Positions 33,100-46,900 of a DNA stretch of 64,000 nt are shown piece by piece (position 1 is the stretch's first letter; every line of letters starts with the position of its first letter). The position numbers and the translations under genes are program-made. The notes beneath the pieces were generated by a model. The model saw only the letters and a list, made by a program, of their open reading frames with translations. It was not told where the DNA came from and made no database searches. The stretch comes from Tubiluchus corallicola (Eukaryota > Priapulida > Priapulimorpha > Priapulimorphida > Tubiluchidae): positions 124,001 through 188,000 of the forward strand of contig JAQGDQ010000295.1 of assembly GCA_030141605.1 (NCBI GenBank), given 5' to 3'.

Positions 33100-34748
33100 T
33101 CATCAGTTTGAAGGGCTTCCTTTAAATTTTCCCTCCTTTCATGTGAATGCTTGTTTTTTCTACTGAAGTTGTGTGTGAAATTCTTGACAAAACAGTAGCT
33201 TTTTCAGTTTTCCATAATTATTGATATATTGTGATAGTGAAAGAAGCCGTACCTATTTAACTTACTGTTTAATGTGGAACGTGCCACCAATCTTAGGTAC
33301 AGTTTTTAAAATGCGCATGTTTGGCCATTTTGTTCAAAAATCAGTCATGTTGCACTAAATCAAACCCACTATGAAATTATGCCAATTGTTTCATTGGCAC
33401 CATCAGCAAAATACATTATGCCTGATTTCTATGCTGAATTAGTGATTGATAAATTAACTCTAAGATCTATTTACTACATGCACTTTTGTTATCACATTAA
33501 TTTTATTTGTGTTATATTCCACGTAGCAATGCCATTTTGATGAGTAAGTTTAATCGCTATAGTACCACATTAACATGCTTTGTTTTTTGTAGATTTCTAG
33601 TGGTGTCACACTTTCTCGTGTCACAATGTTTTTGTTTTGAGCACTTTTAAAGTGGCATTTATGTCGCAACCGGATGCATATGCATTTCCTCCAGCGGAAA
33701 AGCTGCGGTAAAACTCAATAGGAATAGCGCATACGCAGATTGCATAAACGGGTGCATTGAAAACAATATAAATTGATTTTATCTATTCTGCACCCCCCAA
33801 AACGCATCTGCTTCGGGATGCTACGTAAGCGCCACTTAAGCCTGCATAGTATAAATAATGTTGCCCATTTATTGTTACAAATTGGAATCTGTTGCTTATG
33901 CCTTTGTGTATAGTCTATTGCAACCTGTTATTAAATGTCGAAAATAAATTTTTGTGATTTTATATAAAATTTCTGGTACGGTTTCTGTATTCCATGTGGA
34001 AATTATTGTAATTTATTGTTTTAGTATTATTGTGAGAAACTATTATTATGATGATAGTGATATTAATAGTTCCAAAAATATTCAAGTATTATTAAAGTTT
34101 TGTTTAGCAAATCAACATCTCTCTCTTTACTTATCTAAACACATGCACTATTCCATGACTTTCTTAACCAATGTAATGGTGGCTTTTTGTCTTGACCATC
34201 ATTTAATCTGCTTCGACAGATCTCATGGAATGCCTTCAGACTCTTCACTCTTCTTGTCTGTTAGATTTTTATATTTTTATTTTTTATAATTTTGAATACA
34301 AATTTGGAAGATTCAAGTATTTCATTAAATAGCAGTCACTATCTAAAAATCTATTCACTGATAGCTTGTGAATTTGTCACATGATATGTTTTCCTTTTCC
34401 TTGCCTGAGTCACTTTTACTATGTTTATCAACAGTGACAAAAGTAAGCAAAATGCTAGAAATAGCTGTATAACTTGGTGGAACCATTTTTGTGCATATTT
34501 CACCTAGTTAGCAAGACAGGCAATGAAATTTAATGTGAGTTGCCTCAGTGTTGTCTTACACATGAACAAATTTGAGACATCAGACAATGGAATTTTGTTA
34601 TTTAGTTTTCTGTTAGGAGCTTTTTTGTACTTTATTTAAAGATGGTGCCTTTGCACAAGGTCCTCCACCTTTATTTAACTTGTTTGTTATGATTTGACTA
34701 AAGGTCAATATTCGTGCCTAATGTGTATCATTGTGTGTTCACTCAAAT
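33100..34748. other. Intergenic region and attractin 5' region
   Basis: The gap between LST2 and attractin, which point the same way. It holds one MITE (33650-33837) and no recognised gene; a 111-codon frame at 33954-34289 is A+T-rich and looks like chance. The attractin promoter should lie in the last part; I saw no clear TATA box or initiator. Confidence 0.5.
33650..33837 (+). mobile_element. MITE family B, copy 1
   Basis: The left end AAGTGGCATTTATGTCGCA and the inverted right end TACGTAAGCGCCACTT match over about 25 bp with few changes. TTAA sits at both borders. An inverted second copy is at 42905-43106. The body has no coding frame. Confidence 0.75.
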
Positions 34749-34993
34749 ATGGAGACCGACGTCAGATGGTTTCGCTGCAGAAAGAGTACGCAACGGTTCC
34801 GAAATTTTAAAATACCGTTTAAAGTGCCTGTGATATTATTCGTGTTATTTTCATGCTTCTTAGTGCTGACGAAAGCGCAAAACTGTAATGAGACTTGTAC
34901 TAATGGACAGTGTGAAACTGGTCAATGTATTTGCTTCGATGGTTGGATTGGAGACAACTGTGACACGGCCATCAAATGCAGTGGTAGAGTCAG
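34749..34993 (+). CDS. ATRN: Attractin exon 1: signal peptide and EGF 1
   Basis: METDVRWFRC starts an unusually long basic N-region. The hydrophobic core VPVILFVLFSCFLVL is followed by a likely cut after TKA (residue 43). EGF 1 is CNETCTNGQCETGQCICFDG…C. The start is the first ATG in frame; an upstream ATG at 34721 is in another frame. Confidence 0.92.
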
Positions 34994-37900
34994 GTAGCAA
35001 TTTTTTTATTAAAGCGCAAAAAACATTCTTATATAAACCTATAAAGCTTGAAAATTTTCTCTTGAAATTTTGCACTGTCTAGATGCTGTTTTATTGTGCA
35101 GAGAGCTTGAATTAGCAGCAACGCTGTATAAAATTTAGAAATTTAAACTCCCTTTCACCGTTAGGCTCGGCCATTTTAACAGTTAGTCATTTGAAACAAG
35201 TCTAAATAGCATTGCATAAGATTTGAAAAAATAATCAGAGCATTCATAGTGCACACTTCTCTAACTAAGCAAACATATAAATTGCTTTATCTTGTCAACA
35301 AGATTAATAATATGTTTTTTGGTGAGCCAGTGGTGCACACTGGGAAGGTGAGCCAGTGATATTGTACCAGATGGATGCGAACATTTTAAATTACTAAGAA
35401 TTTTCTTTTCTAGTTACATAAATCTTTCAAACAGGTTAGCATAATGCTAAGTAATGTAACTTTGTGTGAACAGTTTTTGGGACACCTTAAAATAGCTTTT
35501 TATTTCCCTTTAAACCAGTTTTATTTCATTGTGTGTGTGTGTGTGTGTGTGCGTGCGTGGGTGCGTGCATGTGTGTTTTTCTAGTGTTTTTGTTACTACA
35601 TTGTTACTGTGGGTGTTTTTCTCTATAGCATTTTTGTTACTATATACATATATATATATACACATATCGGCAAACATTTTAGCTTGTCCTCATCAAGTCA
35701 AATACTGCACATGTATTACTACATCTATGAAGAAAACTGCACTATGTATAAATGACTTGTGACAGATTGAAAAGTGCAAGACATCCAAGGTGACAGCAAC
35801 AGCACTTATAAGTTCTTCACTGTCATGACATCATTATCAGCATCAGTTCATTGACTGTTAATCATTCTCACAATCATGATCATATCCATTATTTTCGTTG
35901 TCGTTTTATGTTACATGTTATGCATCAAGTTGAATCATACATGTTTAGACTATAGATACACATTATGTATTAATTTCAATTCAAATAAGTTAATTTACTC
36001 TGAAAGTTTGTGGTCTAAATTGAATGCACTTTTTCAAATTTTAGGATTGATTAGACTTGCTTAATTACTGAGTGCTCTATAATTATTTACATTTGAACAA
36101 GTCCATTTTAAGCTTAGCTACAGTTAGCTGCCATATTTGTTGAGATAAAGTTGCTTTATGGTGCTTGGTAGCGCCATTCGAGGTATCACACAGCGATGTG
36201 TATTTTAAGCTTTTGTCAACATCTGCGTGTCAAAGTCCTGTTGCTAAAGACCTGTATAATCAGCTGGTTATTTACTGTACACTCTGCATGTAGAATTTGG
36301 ATTGGCTAATCTGTTGACGAAAATCCATCGTGGTGAATTAGAATGGTAGATGGATCTTTATTGGTCCTGTCACTAGCTACATTGACGTCATATACATAGT
36401 TGCCAAAACTTATTATTGGGAAATATATAAGTCAGATTTTTGGATTAAGATTGTTGGGCTTTTGGTCTTATAGCATTTGGTAGATGATTCTGTTACTAGA
36501 GGTCCATTCATACTGGTTTTTCTTACATTCTATTTCTGATTTTCTTCTACTTTCTTTTCTTTTCCTCTTTTTCTTTTTTTCTGTTGATCTTTTCTGCGTA
36601 TCTTAACAATTTCTTTCTTCTTTTTTTGTTGTCCCTTTTTCAGTCCCTTGTTAATGTTTCTTCCTATTTCTTTTCTTTTTCTTATTCTACCTGGCTACCA
36701 GCTTGTTTCTTTTGCTTTTGGTTTTTCTTTTTTGCATTTCGTTCTTGTATTTTTTTTGTAATTTTTATTGGTGCTTGCTTTATTGGTGCTTTATTATTGA
36801 TTTTATTGGGCAGAAGTTAACTTACTTTTACATTATTATTTTTATTTATTTATTATAGTTGGCAGAAACTGTGTTTTACATTCAAAAACTTCCATCTGAA
36901 TAATTTCACCACTTATAGCCCTGGAATTCAAACAACTGTTTTTTCATGTTAATTTTCTTTATTAGTTTTGTTTTGTTTTTGTGTCTCTATCACCTTCTCA
37001 ATTTTTATTGTGACTTTTCTTTAATGTTTTATGCCAATTTCTCTTATCCTTTCTTTATTACTTTTCCTTTTGTTTCTTTTTTGCTTTGTACATTAGTTTC
37101 TTTTTCCCTTATTTTATCTGTCTTTTCTTTGTTTCTTTATACTTTCATTCTCCTGTATTGTTAGACTTATTGTTTCTTCTTTTCTTCCTGACTTTTTGTC
37201 TTTTTCACTTTTATTTTTCTTTCTTCTCTGCCTTATTTTCATTTTTCTTTTCTTGGTTTCATTTAAACATTAAACCATTTGTATTCCCATTTTCATTTTT
37301 CTATTGATTGACACTATCCTGAATTTTCAGACTAAAATCACTTGATGGCTACGTCTCTGACGGTTATGGAAACTACGTTGTTAGTTCAAAATGCTTCTGG
37401 CTGCTAGATCCCAAGGCGGAAAACGTGACACTTAGGTTGCGGTTAGGTGAATTTGCAACCGAGTGTTCTTGGGATCACTTGTACATATACGATGGTGATT
37501 CGGTGTACAGTCCTCTAGTTGCCGCCTTTAGGTGAGAATTTTATTGTAACAACTAACAGTGTTAATAATGTTTCAGAATGTCTTTATAAATGATTTGTGC
37601 ACGGTATCTCTAGGTCTCAACCTACTATTGCCTCTTTGTATTGTGAGGTACGTTGCTACTTAAAATGAACTGTAACAACTTCCATAACGTCACTATCAAA
37701 GAAAAATCTTTCAGTTTTATCTTTTATGGAAATATGAGAATTAAGGTTATTATACACACTTTCTGAAAGAAATAATAAGTTATAAGACCTACTATAGTAT
37801 AGTATGCCCATTTCACACTAGCACTGTATCTGGGTAAAGTTTCATTCAAATATTAAAACCTAGTGTTGATGTTTATGTAGAATAAATGTTCCTCATGTTC

Positions 37901-40900
37901 ATAAATGCTACACCAAACAGAGTTTATTGGTACATCCCAAAAATACTTACAAAACCTATGATCCAGGGGCATAGCCAGGTTTTAAAGTTAGGGGTGGCAC
38001 ACACATAAAAAGGCACCGTGACACGTGCCAAACAATTTTAACGCGCTGATTATGCATGTTAATTTTGTATTTAAAATCAAAACAAGAGGAAGATACAGTT
38101 TTAAACGAAGTACATAATTGTTATTAAGTACAATATTGTACAATAATATTACACTAAGTTCATAAATCTCAAAACATATAAGAACGTGTGTTTTTTAATT
38201 GCTTTAACTTATACGTAAAATAAAACAAAAAGGAAGCAATGTGAAAAATGTATCGTGACGGAACTACAACAGTCTCTTTCGCCGTTCATTTTAGCAAAGT
38301 AATTTATAACTTTATTATAATCCAGCTCAGTAGCCAACTCACTTTCAAAGGAAAGAGCAAAGCTAACCCAGACAATCTCAGTGTAGAACAAAGATAAGAC
38401 TATCTACAAAAGGATCGTTTGGCATGTGAACTAAAGAGTTTAAACTTGTTGAATAGGCTGCTAATTTTGATAAATGTGTTAGGGAGAGTGTTTGCTCCCT
38501 TTGCTCCCCTATTAGCTATGCCACTGCTATAATCTATAGAATCTATAAAAAAGCTTGTTGCTTAAGTTGCAGGAATGCGATATTACTTTTGTTCAGCTTT
38601 GCTTTGTTATCCTTCTCCTGCTGCAATATAAGATTTCTCTGGAGCATTACTTTTTAATAACAGAAGTTGAAACTAGTAGACAAAGTATAATGGAATGTCG
38701 TACGTGTTTAGAGTCTTAGCAAATGTGTTGAAATAACTTTCTTTGCCTTAATCTTTTTGTCTTTTTTTTACTAGTGGTATACTCGACAAAGATGGAGACT
38801 CACACAGCAACAGTTCTGTTGATGGCGAACTTTATTTTCGACCGGAAGTAGTCGCTCATTCAGGGAAAGCATTTGTTTATTTCTACAGTGATGCTGGCTA
38901 CGTATTAACTGGTTTCAACATAAGTTACAGGTGCGTTTAAAAAGTGGTAGCTATTGCTTCTCATGTGCATACTTGCTGTGACACACATTTCTGCTTTCAA
39001 ATGAAGACGCTTTTAAAGGGAAACCAGACCCAAGCTTAAACTGTAGATCAAAACAATGTACTCTTTAAAATATTGAAAAGGAACATACTATTTTTTCAGG
39101 ACTGACTTACGTGAAAAAATTATTACAACATGAACGCACTTTCGCGTTCGCGCAGCTAGCTCGTCAGTGTTACATGCATTTCGTCATTCGTTAGTTAGAC
39201 GGGCACTAGCGCTTGCATTTCAGAAATGCTTTGCACAGTTCTGCAGTTGCTCTGCCTCTCTCTTCAGAAGTGTTTGGTTGTGATGTAGTACGCACAAGTT
39301 CAAGAGGTCATGCTTGAGCACAACGATAAACTTGAAATTTGAATTTTTATCTTAGAATTTGAGTTTTAATATCTCGTACAGTAGCACTTTTCTTCACTTT
39401 TCACTTTCGCAAACATGTGCAACACGTTTGTTTGTGCTGTTGAAATTATGTTCAGTTGTGCTGTCATCACTAGTTTGGCTCTCCCGCTTAAGTAAGTTTT
39501 TAATCTGTTATTTGATTTTCAGAAATGGTTTTGCAGTATTGTTGGTGTTAAAAGGTTTTACCTCACTTCACTAAGGATGTGAAAAATCATGTTGTTTTCC
39601 TTTAATTCTAATGTTTTTGAAACAGCGCTATGCTGATGTTAGTGTTTATCATTAAAAATCCTTTACAATTTTTGTGTTATAACTTTTACACCATTTTTGT
39701 GCAGACAACACAGGTCCTGCTTTAGTAGCTATGAGTGTGCTTGTCTTATTATGTCTCTATTTATGAATATGAAGTGTTAAATTGCCTGTAATTTTTAGAG
39801 CCTCGTAATGAAACAATAAGATATGCCCGTCTGGCTCATTGTCCTGATTCTTTTATAGGAAATATAATGTAGCAAAATGTAAAATTTCTAATTTAGTATT
39901 TAACAATAAAAGAGAAAAAAATTACAAAGTATTTATATATAGTTCCTAGAACAGTAATTTGGTTGTTGTTCTTCACTCTAGCAGTGAATTTATGTTATAA
40001 GCTGCTGTATTTAGTGACAGAAAAGAAGAAATTTGCAAAACAGTTTCTTGTACTCATTAGAGTGGCAGCCTTGTATATTGTCAATCGTTTTCAGTCAGGA
40101 TGTACTAGTAAACAGAAGCAAAATCTTTGTCTCAAAACCTTTGCAGCATTTTCTGTATTTCAGCACTTCGTCTTGTCCTCAGCAGTGCTTAGGCAGAGGT
40201 GATTGCATCGATGGAACCTGCCATTGCAAAGAGGGGTGGTCGGGAATTGATTGCAGTCAATTCAATAATTGTCTAAACAATTGCAGCGGTCACGGTTACT
40301 GCAATGAAGATAGCTCAATTTGTGAATGTTATCCTGGTTACCATGGTGAGTCGAATAACGAGTAACAATTTTAAGCATTTTAAAAGGACAGTGTTGGTTC
40401 TTAAAAGTCACCGAAGTTGCAGAACATCACTGGAAAAATGGTGGTAAGAACTTGAATGTTCTAGTCACTCAAGAAAGTGTTCTAGTTTTAGGTATAGGTT
40501 TTTCTTGTGCAGAAAAGCAAAATTTTCTTAAAGTTACTCGTTTCCGATAAATGTTAAAGAACATTGATTATTTATTTTATTAATTACTGATTGTTGATTA
40601 TTGAATACTTGATTATTCATTGTTATTCATTACAGGTAAAGATTGTGGCACATTGGCAAATGAAGGCATTTGGTCAGTGTTGTCACCTGCACCTGGTCAC
40701 CCTTCACCGAGGTCATCGCATCAAGCTGTGGTTCAGGACAAGTATATGTGGATAGCAGGAGGGGAATCGTTCGTCTCTTCTGATTACCAGTTTCTCTCTA
40801 AGTATGTTTCACAGTCGGTGTAGTTTCAAGTATTCAGAGTTATAATAACTGAGTAAATTTAACTTGAGTGATACACATATTAAGAGTTATTTTACTTACT

Positions 40901-43900
40901 TCAATTAGCCTAATAGCTAATTAACTGAAGTAGGAGGTGGGTAAAAATTGTGGCCCAACAGTGATTTGAACCCAGAACCTTGGGCTTTCAGAACGCATGC
41001 TCTGTTTTGTTGAACTACCTGGTCAACTTAGCAGAACTGATCCTCACAAACCTATATCAGATATAAACACTTAAAGTGTTGCCAATGTTCGTGAAAACCT
41101 CTTTCTTCATAAGTAGGTTTGTTCTACTTAGATTAAGTTTGTTATTTACTTTATGTGTACTTTTAGTCAAGCAGATAAAGATAGACTGAAAGATTTACTT
41201 TCGTTAATGAAAGACCAAGTTGTAAAACATGCCTTAATAATTACCAGACGTACTATCTCAGTAATTAAGGACATACCTATAAATACTGTTGGTTGTCATT
41301 TATCGGCGGGTCTTGCCAGTTGACAGCTATCGCACGTCAGAATCATTGTTCAACGAACTTACGTATGCATTATTGTATAATTGTGGAACATATGTTGTCT
41401 GTTTGTATACTATTTGGAAAATAGCAGCTTTTGTTAAAAGAATTTTCCTTGTGAAGAAGGAGAGTACGAGTGACGATGTCATTGCTTATTTTGATTAGCT
41501 TCTAAAGGAAAACACCATTGTTGTTAAAAGTGAGTAAACTCTGGCAGTAAGATCAGCCTTTTTGTTTTCACTTGTGAACTTGTTTTTCTGTTCATTCATT
41601 TCATTTTTTCTTTTGTTTATTTTTCATTCATGTGTTGTCTTCTTTACATCAGTTGATTTTGTAATTTGCCTTCAGTTACATCTATTTCATACTTGCAGGT
41701 ACAATTTAGAAGACCATTCCTGGACAGAAGTGATTGCACAAGGGAAAGACAAACCCAAACATGGCCTATGGGGTCACAGTCTTATATATTACAAGGTAAT
41801 ACATTCACAAATCACTAATGCTAAAATCAAAAGGCACTCAAATATGCTGAAATTTCATTTACTTCAAACATTCTATACAAGGCATAATTCCCATTAAAGC
41901 TAAGGTAAGCTTAATTTTAGAGCTACGTCAGTTCACAGTACGCATTGTGAACTGGGACTTCTCTATAACTAAAACTGACATTTGTGACCGGGGTCGAATC
42001 TTGTGTGATGTTATTGGTCAAAAATCACTTCATTCTGGTGCGAAATATCGATTCACTTGCTACATTCTCTTCCAGGATCTAGATGGGAATGATCAATTAT
42101 GGTTGTTTGGTGGTAGACTAGGTGCCAGAACGGTTAACGATTTATGGAGATTTGATATAGCCAATTCTACCTGGGAGAAATACGATGATTCTTATTGGCA
42201 GGATTTTGATGTGCCCGAACCTCTTGCTGTGTTTGGCCACAGTGCTACCGTGGTTGATGACAAAATGATTGTCATATTTGGAAATAACCCTGTATATGGT
42301 TACGTTTCAACTGTACAAGAATTTGATCTGGGTATGTGCTAAAACTGACTTTTTTTTATTGAAATCAAAAAGAATATTTGTTTGGTTCTCAGTTTCAAAG
42401 TCATGGACTGCAGTCCTTTCAAGTGCTATTTTGGATTTTACCATGCACATACGTTAGGGGTAATGCACATATAACGATATCAAGATTTCGGCCGATTTCG
42501 AGGACTTTCCTATAGGATTTCGCGGACATCACAGGCATACCTACCCCTTATATTTATATCAATGTCACACCGATGTAGCTTTCTGTACATTTCATTTTTT
42601 CTCCTCCCAAGGACCGGCAACAACATTACTTGTGTTAATTAATGGGAAACCATCAGTGGATTTTACTGACATCGGCGGTGGCACCTCTAATTCACTGCAC
42701 CCTTGTAACGTTGCCTGCTGTTGGCATGCACGTGTGAAAAAAGTGTTGCGTTTTAGTGGTGTTAGCCACGTCTACCACCTATCTAAACTTGATATCATTA
42801 TATGTGGATGGTCCCTAAGGCATTATAATTGATTTTTTATACAAAGCATTTATTTCATTTACAGTTTTTAAATAAAGCACAGTAGTTGTTTTAACGCTCT
42901 AAACAGGCGTTTACGTAGCATCCTGATGCGTATGCTTTTTGGGAGGTGCGCATAGATAAAATTGGTTTATATTGTTTTCAATGCACCCATTTATGCAGCC
43001 GGTGTATGCATTATTCTTTTTCTGCAGCTATTCCTATTGATTTTTTTCTCCAGCTATTCCGCAGGTGGAAACGCATACACATCCGAATGCCACGTAAATG
43101 CCACTTAAGGCTTGAATTAAGTAGCATCTACATTGATGCTTTACAAACTGTGTACTAAGCATTTCAATGTTCTAAATTTAAAATTAGCAATGAACTTGCA
43201 AGATGTTAGGTAACAAAAGTCAAAATGCTTTATGGGACTGTGAGTTAAACTGAAAACTTATTAATGTACATTAAAGTGATAATTTAATCAGGTACAAATC
43301 GTAAAACTTTCTTTATATGACTGTCCGATATTAATTCATAGAAACGAAGGAGTGGCAACGGTCATTAGATGTAATTGGAGCATTGGTGAAAGGAACATTT
43401 GGACATTCAGCAATTTATGATGAGGTTACCGGATTCATTTACGTTTACGGTGGAGTGACGGCAGTAAGTTCTCCTCCCGAAGCTCCACACTACAAAGCTG
43501 TTCTTACGGACCAATTGCTGAGATATGATCCACGTGAGCGAAGTTGGTATGCTATTTTATTGTCACAATTTTCAAATCAGTAACTAATCATTTTATCTTA
43601 ATCATAGTACGCTGTTGCGAGTATTATGAACTTTGGTTCCTAAATTTTCTGCTGAAATTAAGCCGCGGCATAAAGCGTGTAAAAGTTGTAATAGAAGGCA
43701 TATATAAGCAGTGGCATAGTAAGTGCTTGAAGTGTCAGAAGCAAAAAACTTCTCGCGCCCTATTTTAATATTCCGATCCTTAAATTTTGTGGGTGAAGCC
43801 ACAAATTGTGCTCATATTTTGCATCCCTGAACACGGCTTTCCTTTTTTGACATAATGGGATAAAATTAAGCCCATTTTTTCTAAGACTCACTGAGTTTGA

Positions 43901-46900
43901 TGTGCATAACTGCACCAGAATAACTCTTCTATGCGTTGGTCTAGAAAAGTTACTCATAATAAAAAATTATTATACAAGGAAAAACGTTAAACACGCCATG
44001 AAGTAACAACATTTTTTCTAAGTTGATCTATATGTACTTTGTTTATTCTTGATCAAATAGTTTACAGTATTTTTTAGTTAAAATATGTTGTCAAAGAGCG
44101 CATATACATTCTCAAGATACGTTTGTGAGGTACCAGCTGAACGCAACAAGGGTAACAATCATGCTGACCAAAGTTTTTATCCTTCTTCACACTTTGCAGC
44201 TCTCATTGAAGAAATAGTATGTCAGGAATCTGTAAGCCAGTGCAGTCAGTGTTTCGCTGTTTTTCAATAAGTGGAACTGCCAATACTGAAAATGAAAATA
44301 AATTAGCTACTTACGTGAACATCATAGGTTACAGTATAAGCATCCTTTTCTTTTTTATTTGCTTGTTTGTGCTGTTGTACCTGCAGTGATTAAATTTGCA
44401 AAGTTTTGCAAGTAAAATGCAAACAAGCCGCTGTTTCTTGTTACTGCATTAGTATGCAATGACTTTGCAAATATTCCTCTTGAATTAATTATTAGATTAT
44501 GACTGTAATTGTCAGAATGTTTATAAACCATTGCAGTTTATTTTAACAATTATTACCCATTTTGGGTAAAATAAGTTTGAGAAAGAAAAGAGATGCTGAA
44601 AAATTGTTAACTAGTCGGGATTTGAACCCTAGATCTAAGATTAGTACTCCCGCGACTGAGCTACTAGTTCTACATGACAGAGCAGACCAGAGATTTCCTC
44701 CTTGTAGCTTACAATATAACAGCACCACTTGTACCCGCGACAGTAGAGGGATACTTGTGGTATCAATACTTTCCCAAATTAGCTGGCAATTAACGATATC
44801 ATTAATTAATTAGGTTATGATTAGATTATTCCGTTTGAAAACGCTAGCAAAATTTACAATTATGGTGCTACTCCAGGTGGTTCTTGGTGGCAAATGATTC
44901 TCCCAGATTCTTGCATTCGGCTGCCATTATTGACGGGATGATTCTGTTTTATGGAGGAAACACGCACAACGACAGCAGCATTAGCCGAGGAGCAAAGTGT
45001 TTCTCCTCCAACTTTTTAGCATATGACACTTGTGAGTTATTATTGTTTACCTTAGTTTATTTACGCATTGAATTTCTTTTGTACAAAAATTACAGTTCCT
45101 GTATTAAAATAGGCGATATTATATAAGAAAGAGAATACAATATTAAAACCTAGTACGGACTATAAACGTATTTAGTAAATAAGTAAATAAGTTAATACAC
45201 ATTAGTATTAGAAGTGGAGCTTTTTAGACGAATTTAAAATTAATTGCATTGACACTAAACTCCTGTATACATTTGCTTCCCACAAATTTTTATTCAGTCA
45301 CAATTCTGATTGCTCAATTTGCACACTGTTATAAAATTATGAATGACAGATTTGACTGATTTTTTTAGTTGATTTACCAATTATTAAATCGTACTTATAT
45401 CCTAAGTTCTACACATTCTTCCAAAATTTGAAATAAACATGATAATAAATATTTATAATATAAATGATAATATTGTAATATACATAAAATATTTCTTGAC
45501 TTTAACAGTCTTCTTGCGAAATTGTTCTCTGTTCCCAATATATATGAAACGGAAAAGCTTTAACAGAAAGTACTGCAGTACTTACATTGCTACGCGGGTA
45601 CTTGTTCTGAATTTTTCTATGAACACATTCCATGCGACGGACATTCTGTTTACAGCTTGTTTAGAGATTCCTGAACATAATTCAGTGCATTACAGTAAAG
45701 CAGGAAGACAGTGTGCCCTAATTAGTTTTTCTATTAACAATGGATTTGGTTAAACCTAGTTGGTGTAAATAAACCTTTAGTTTGCAGGTTCACACCTCTA
45801 CACTTGAAAATCAGTGGTAGGATACAGACAGTGGTAGGATAAGATCTCAACTAAGTGTATAGTCATGAAATAGTTCCTAGTTTACAAAAGCATAAATAAC
45901 AATGCACTCATTTCAGTGTTTATCAAAATCAAGTTCTTTCGCTTTCTATATTGTGGGATTCTTTACTAATTTTTCCAGTTGTTGCCGTTAAGAATTTTTC
46001 CACTTCTAATATGGGAAAATTTTACTATTCTACCATTTTAATATTAATTTTATCAAATTAGCGCATATTTCAACACAATTATAACGAAAAACAGATTTTT
46101 TTACCAAATGTTACCAAGGCTAAAGCCCCTTCCCCGAAGGTTGAGGGGCCCTAGCCTGCAGCCTATACTAGCCTATAGATAATCAGGTTGCAGCACTTGT
46201 GTCTGTTTGTAAGTCAATACAGGTATTTTTTCTTAGTGTGTGAGAAATGGCACTATCTGCAGGAGCCAGAGTTTGAACACATTGACGCGGCTAGATATGG
46301 TCACTCTGCCATTGCATATGCAGGGAAAATGTACATGTTTGGAGGGTTTTCTGGGATGCATCACAGCAGTTTAATTTCTTTTCATCCAGGTATGTTTGCC
46401 TTCTCTTATCTCGGGACTTTAGATTATGTCTGAGACTGTCATCCATATACAGTCACACATGACCCAGCAAATAATGTATAATATCTGCTATTTCTTGTCG
46501 CATTAATCGATGTTAAAATAGTAATTAACACTCTTCGATTACCATCCTCTACACCTAGATGGTGCTTAACATCCATTTATCACGTATAGATTGTACTAAA
46601 ATCCGATGATAAACTCAAAAAATAGGTTCATACATCCAAAACGAGTTACACATCAGCAGCTAAATAATTTGTGAGCACTCCTCGGGAACACCGGGCTAAG
46701 AAAAACTGCAGTCATAGATGTGAGAAGGGCTAAACTACTACATTTCTACTGCGGCCCTCGATCACAAATACACTCACACTGAGTTGTGTAGCATAAGGGA
46801 AACATATCTTTGTTCCTAAAACTCCAAATAAATATGGAATTTCTGTTTGACCTTTTCTTTGTGACTTATATCAGCAGTTTATATTAGAAGATATCAATGC

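Larger units (their letters stand above)
34994..37330. other. Attractin intron 1: simple repeats and a long pyrimidine tract
   Basis: A GT repeat is at 35530-35576, a short AT run at 35645-35662, and T/C-rich DNA at about 36510-37310. No other gene or element is recognised. Confidence 0.6.

Noticed and set aside
33941-33946. Second AATAAA as the main LST2 poly(A) signal
   Set aside because: It lies after a MITE insertion and 1.9 kb from the stop; the signal at 33076 is nearer and in better context, though distal use is not excluded.
34721-34748. Upstream ATG at 34721 as attractin start
   Set aside because: It is in a different frame from the signal peptide and EGF domain.
36584-37307. Three overlapping hydrophobic open frames in attractin intron 1
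   Set aside because: They come from T/C-rich sequence (Phe/Leu/Ser codons only) and have no family likeness.
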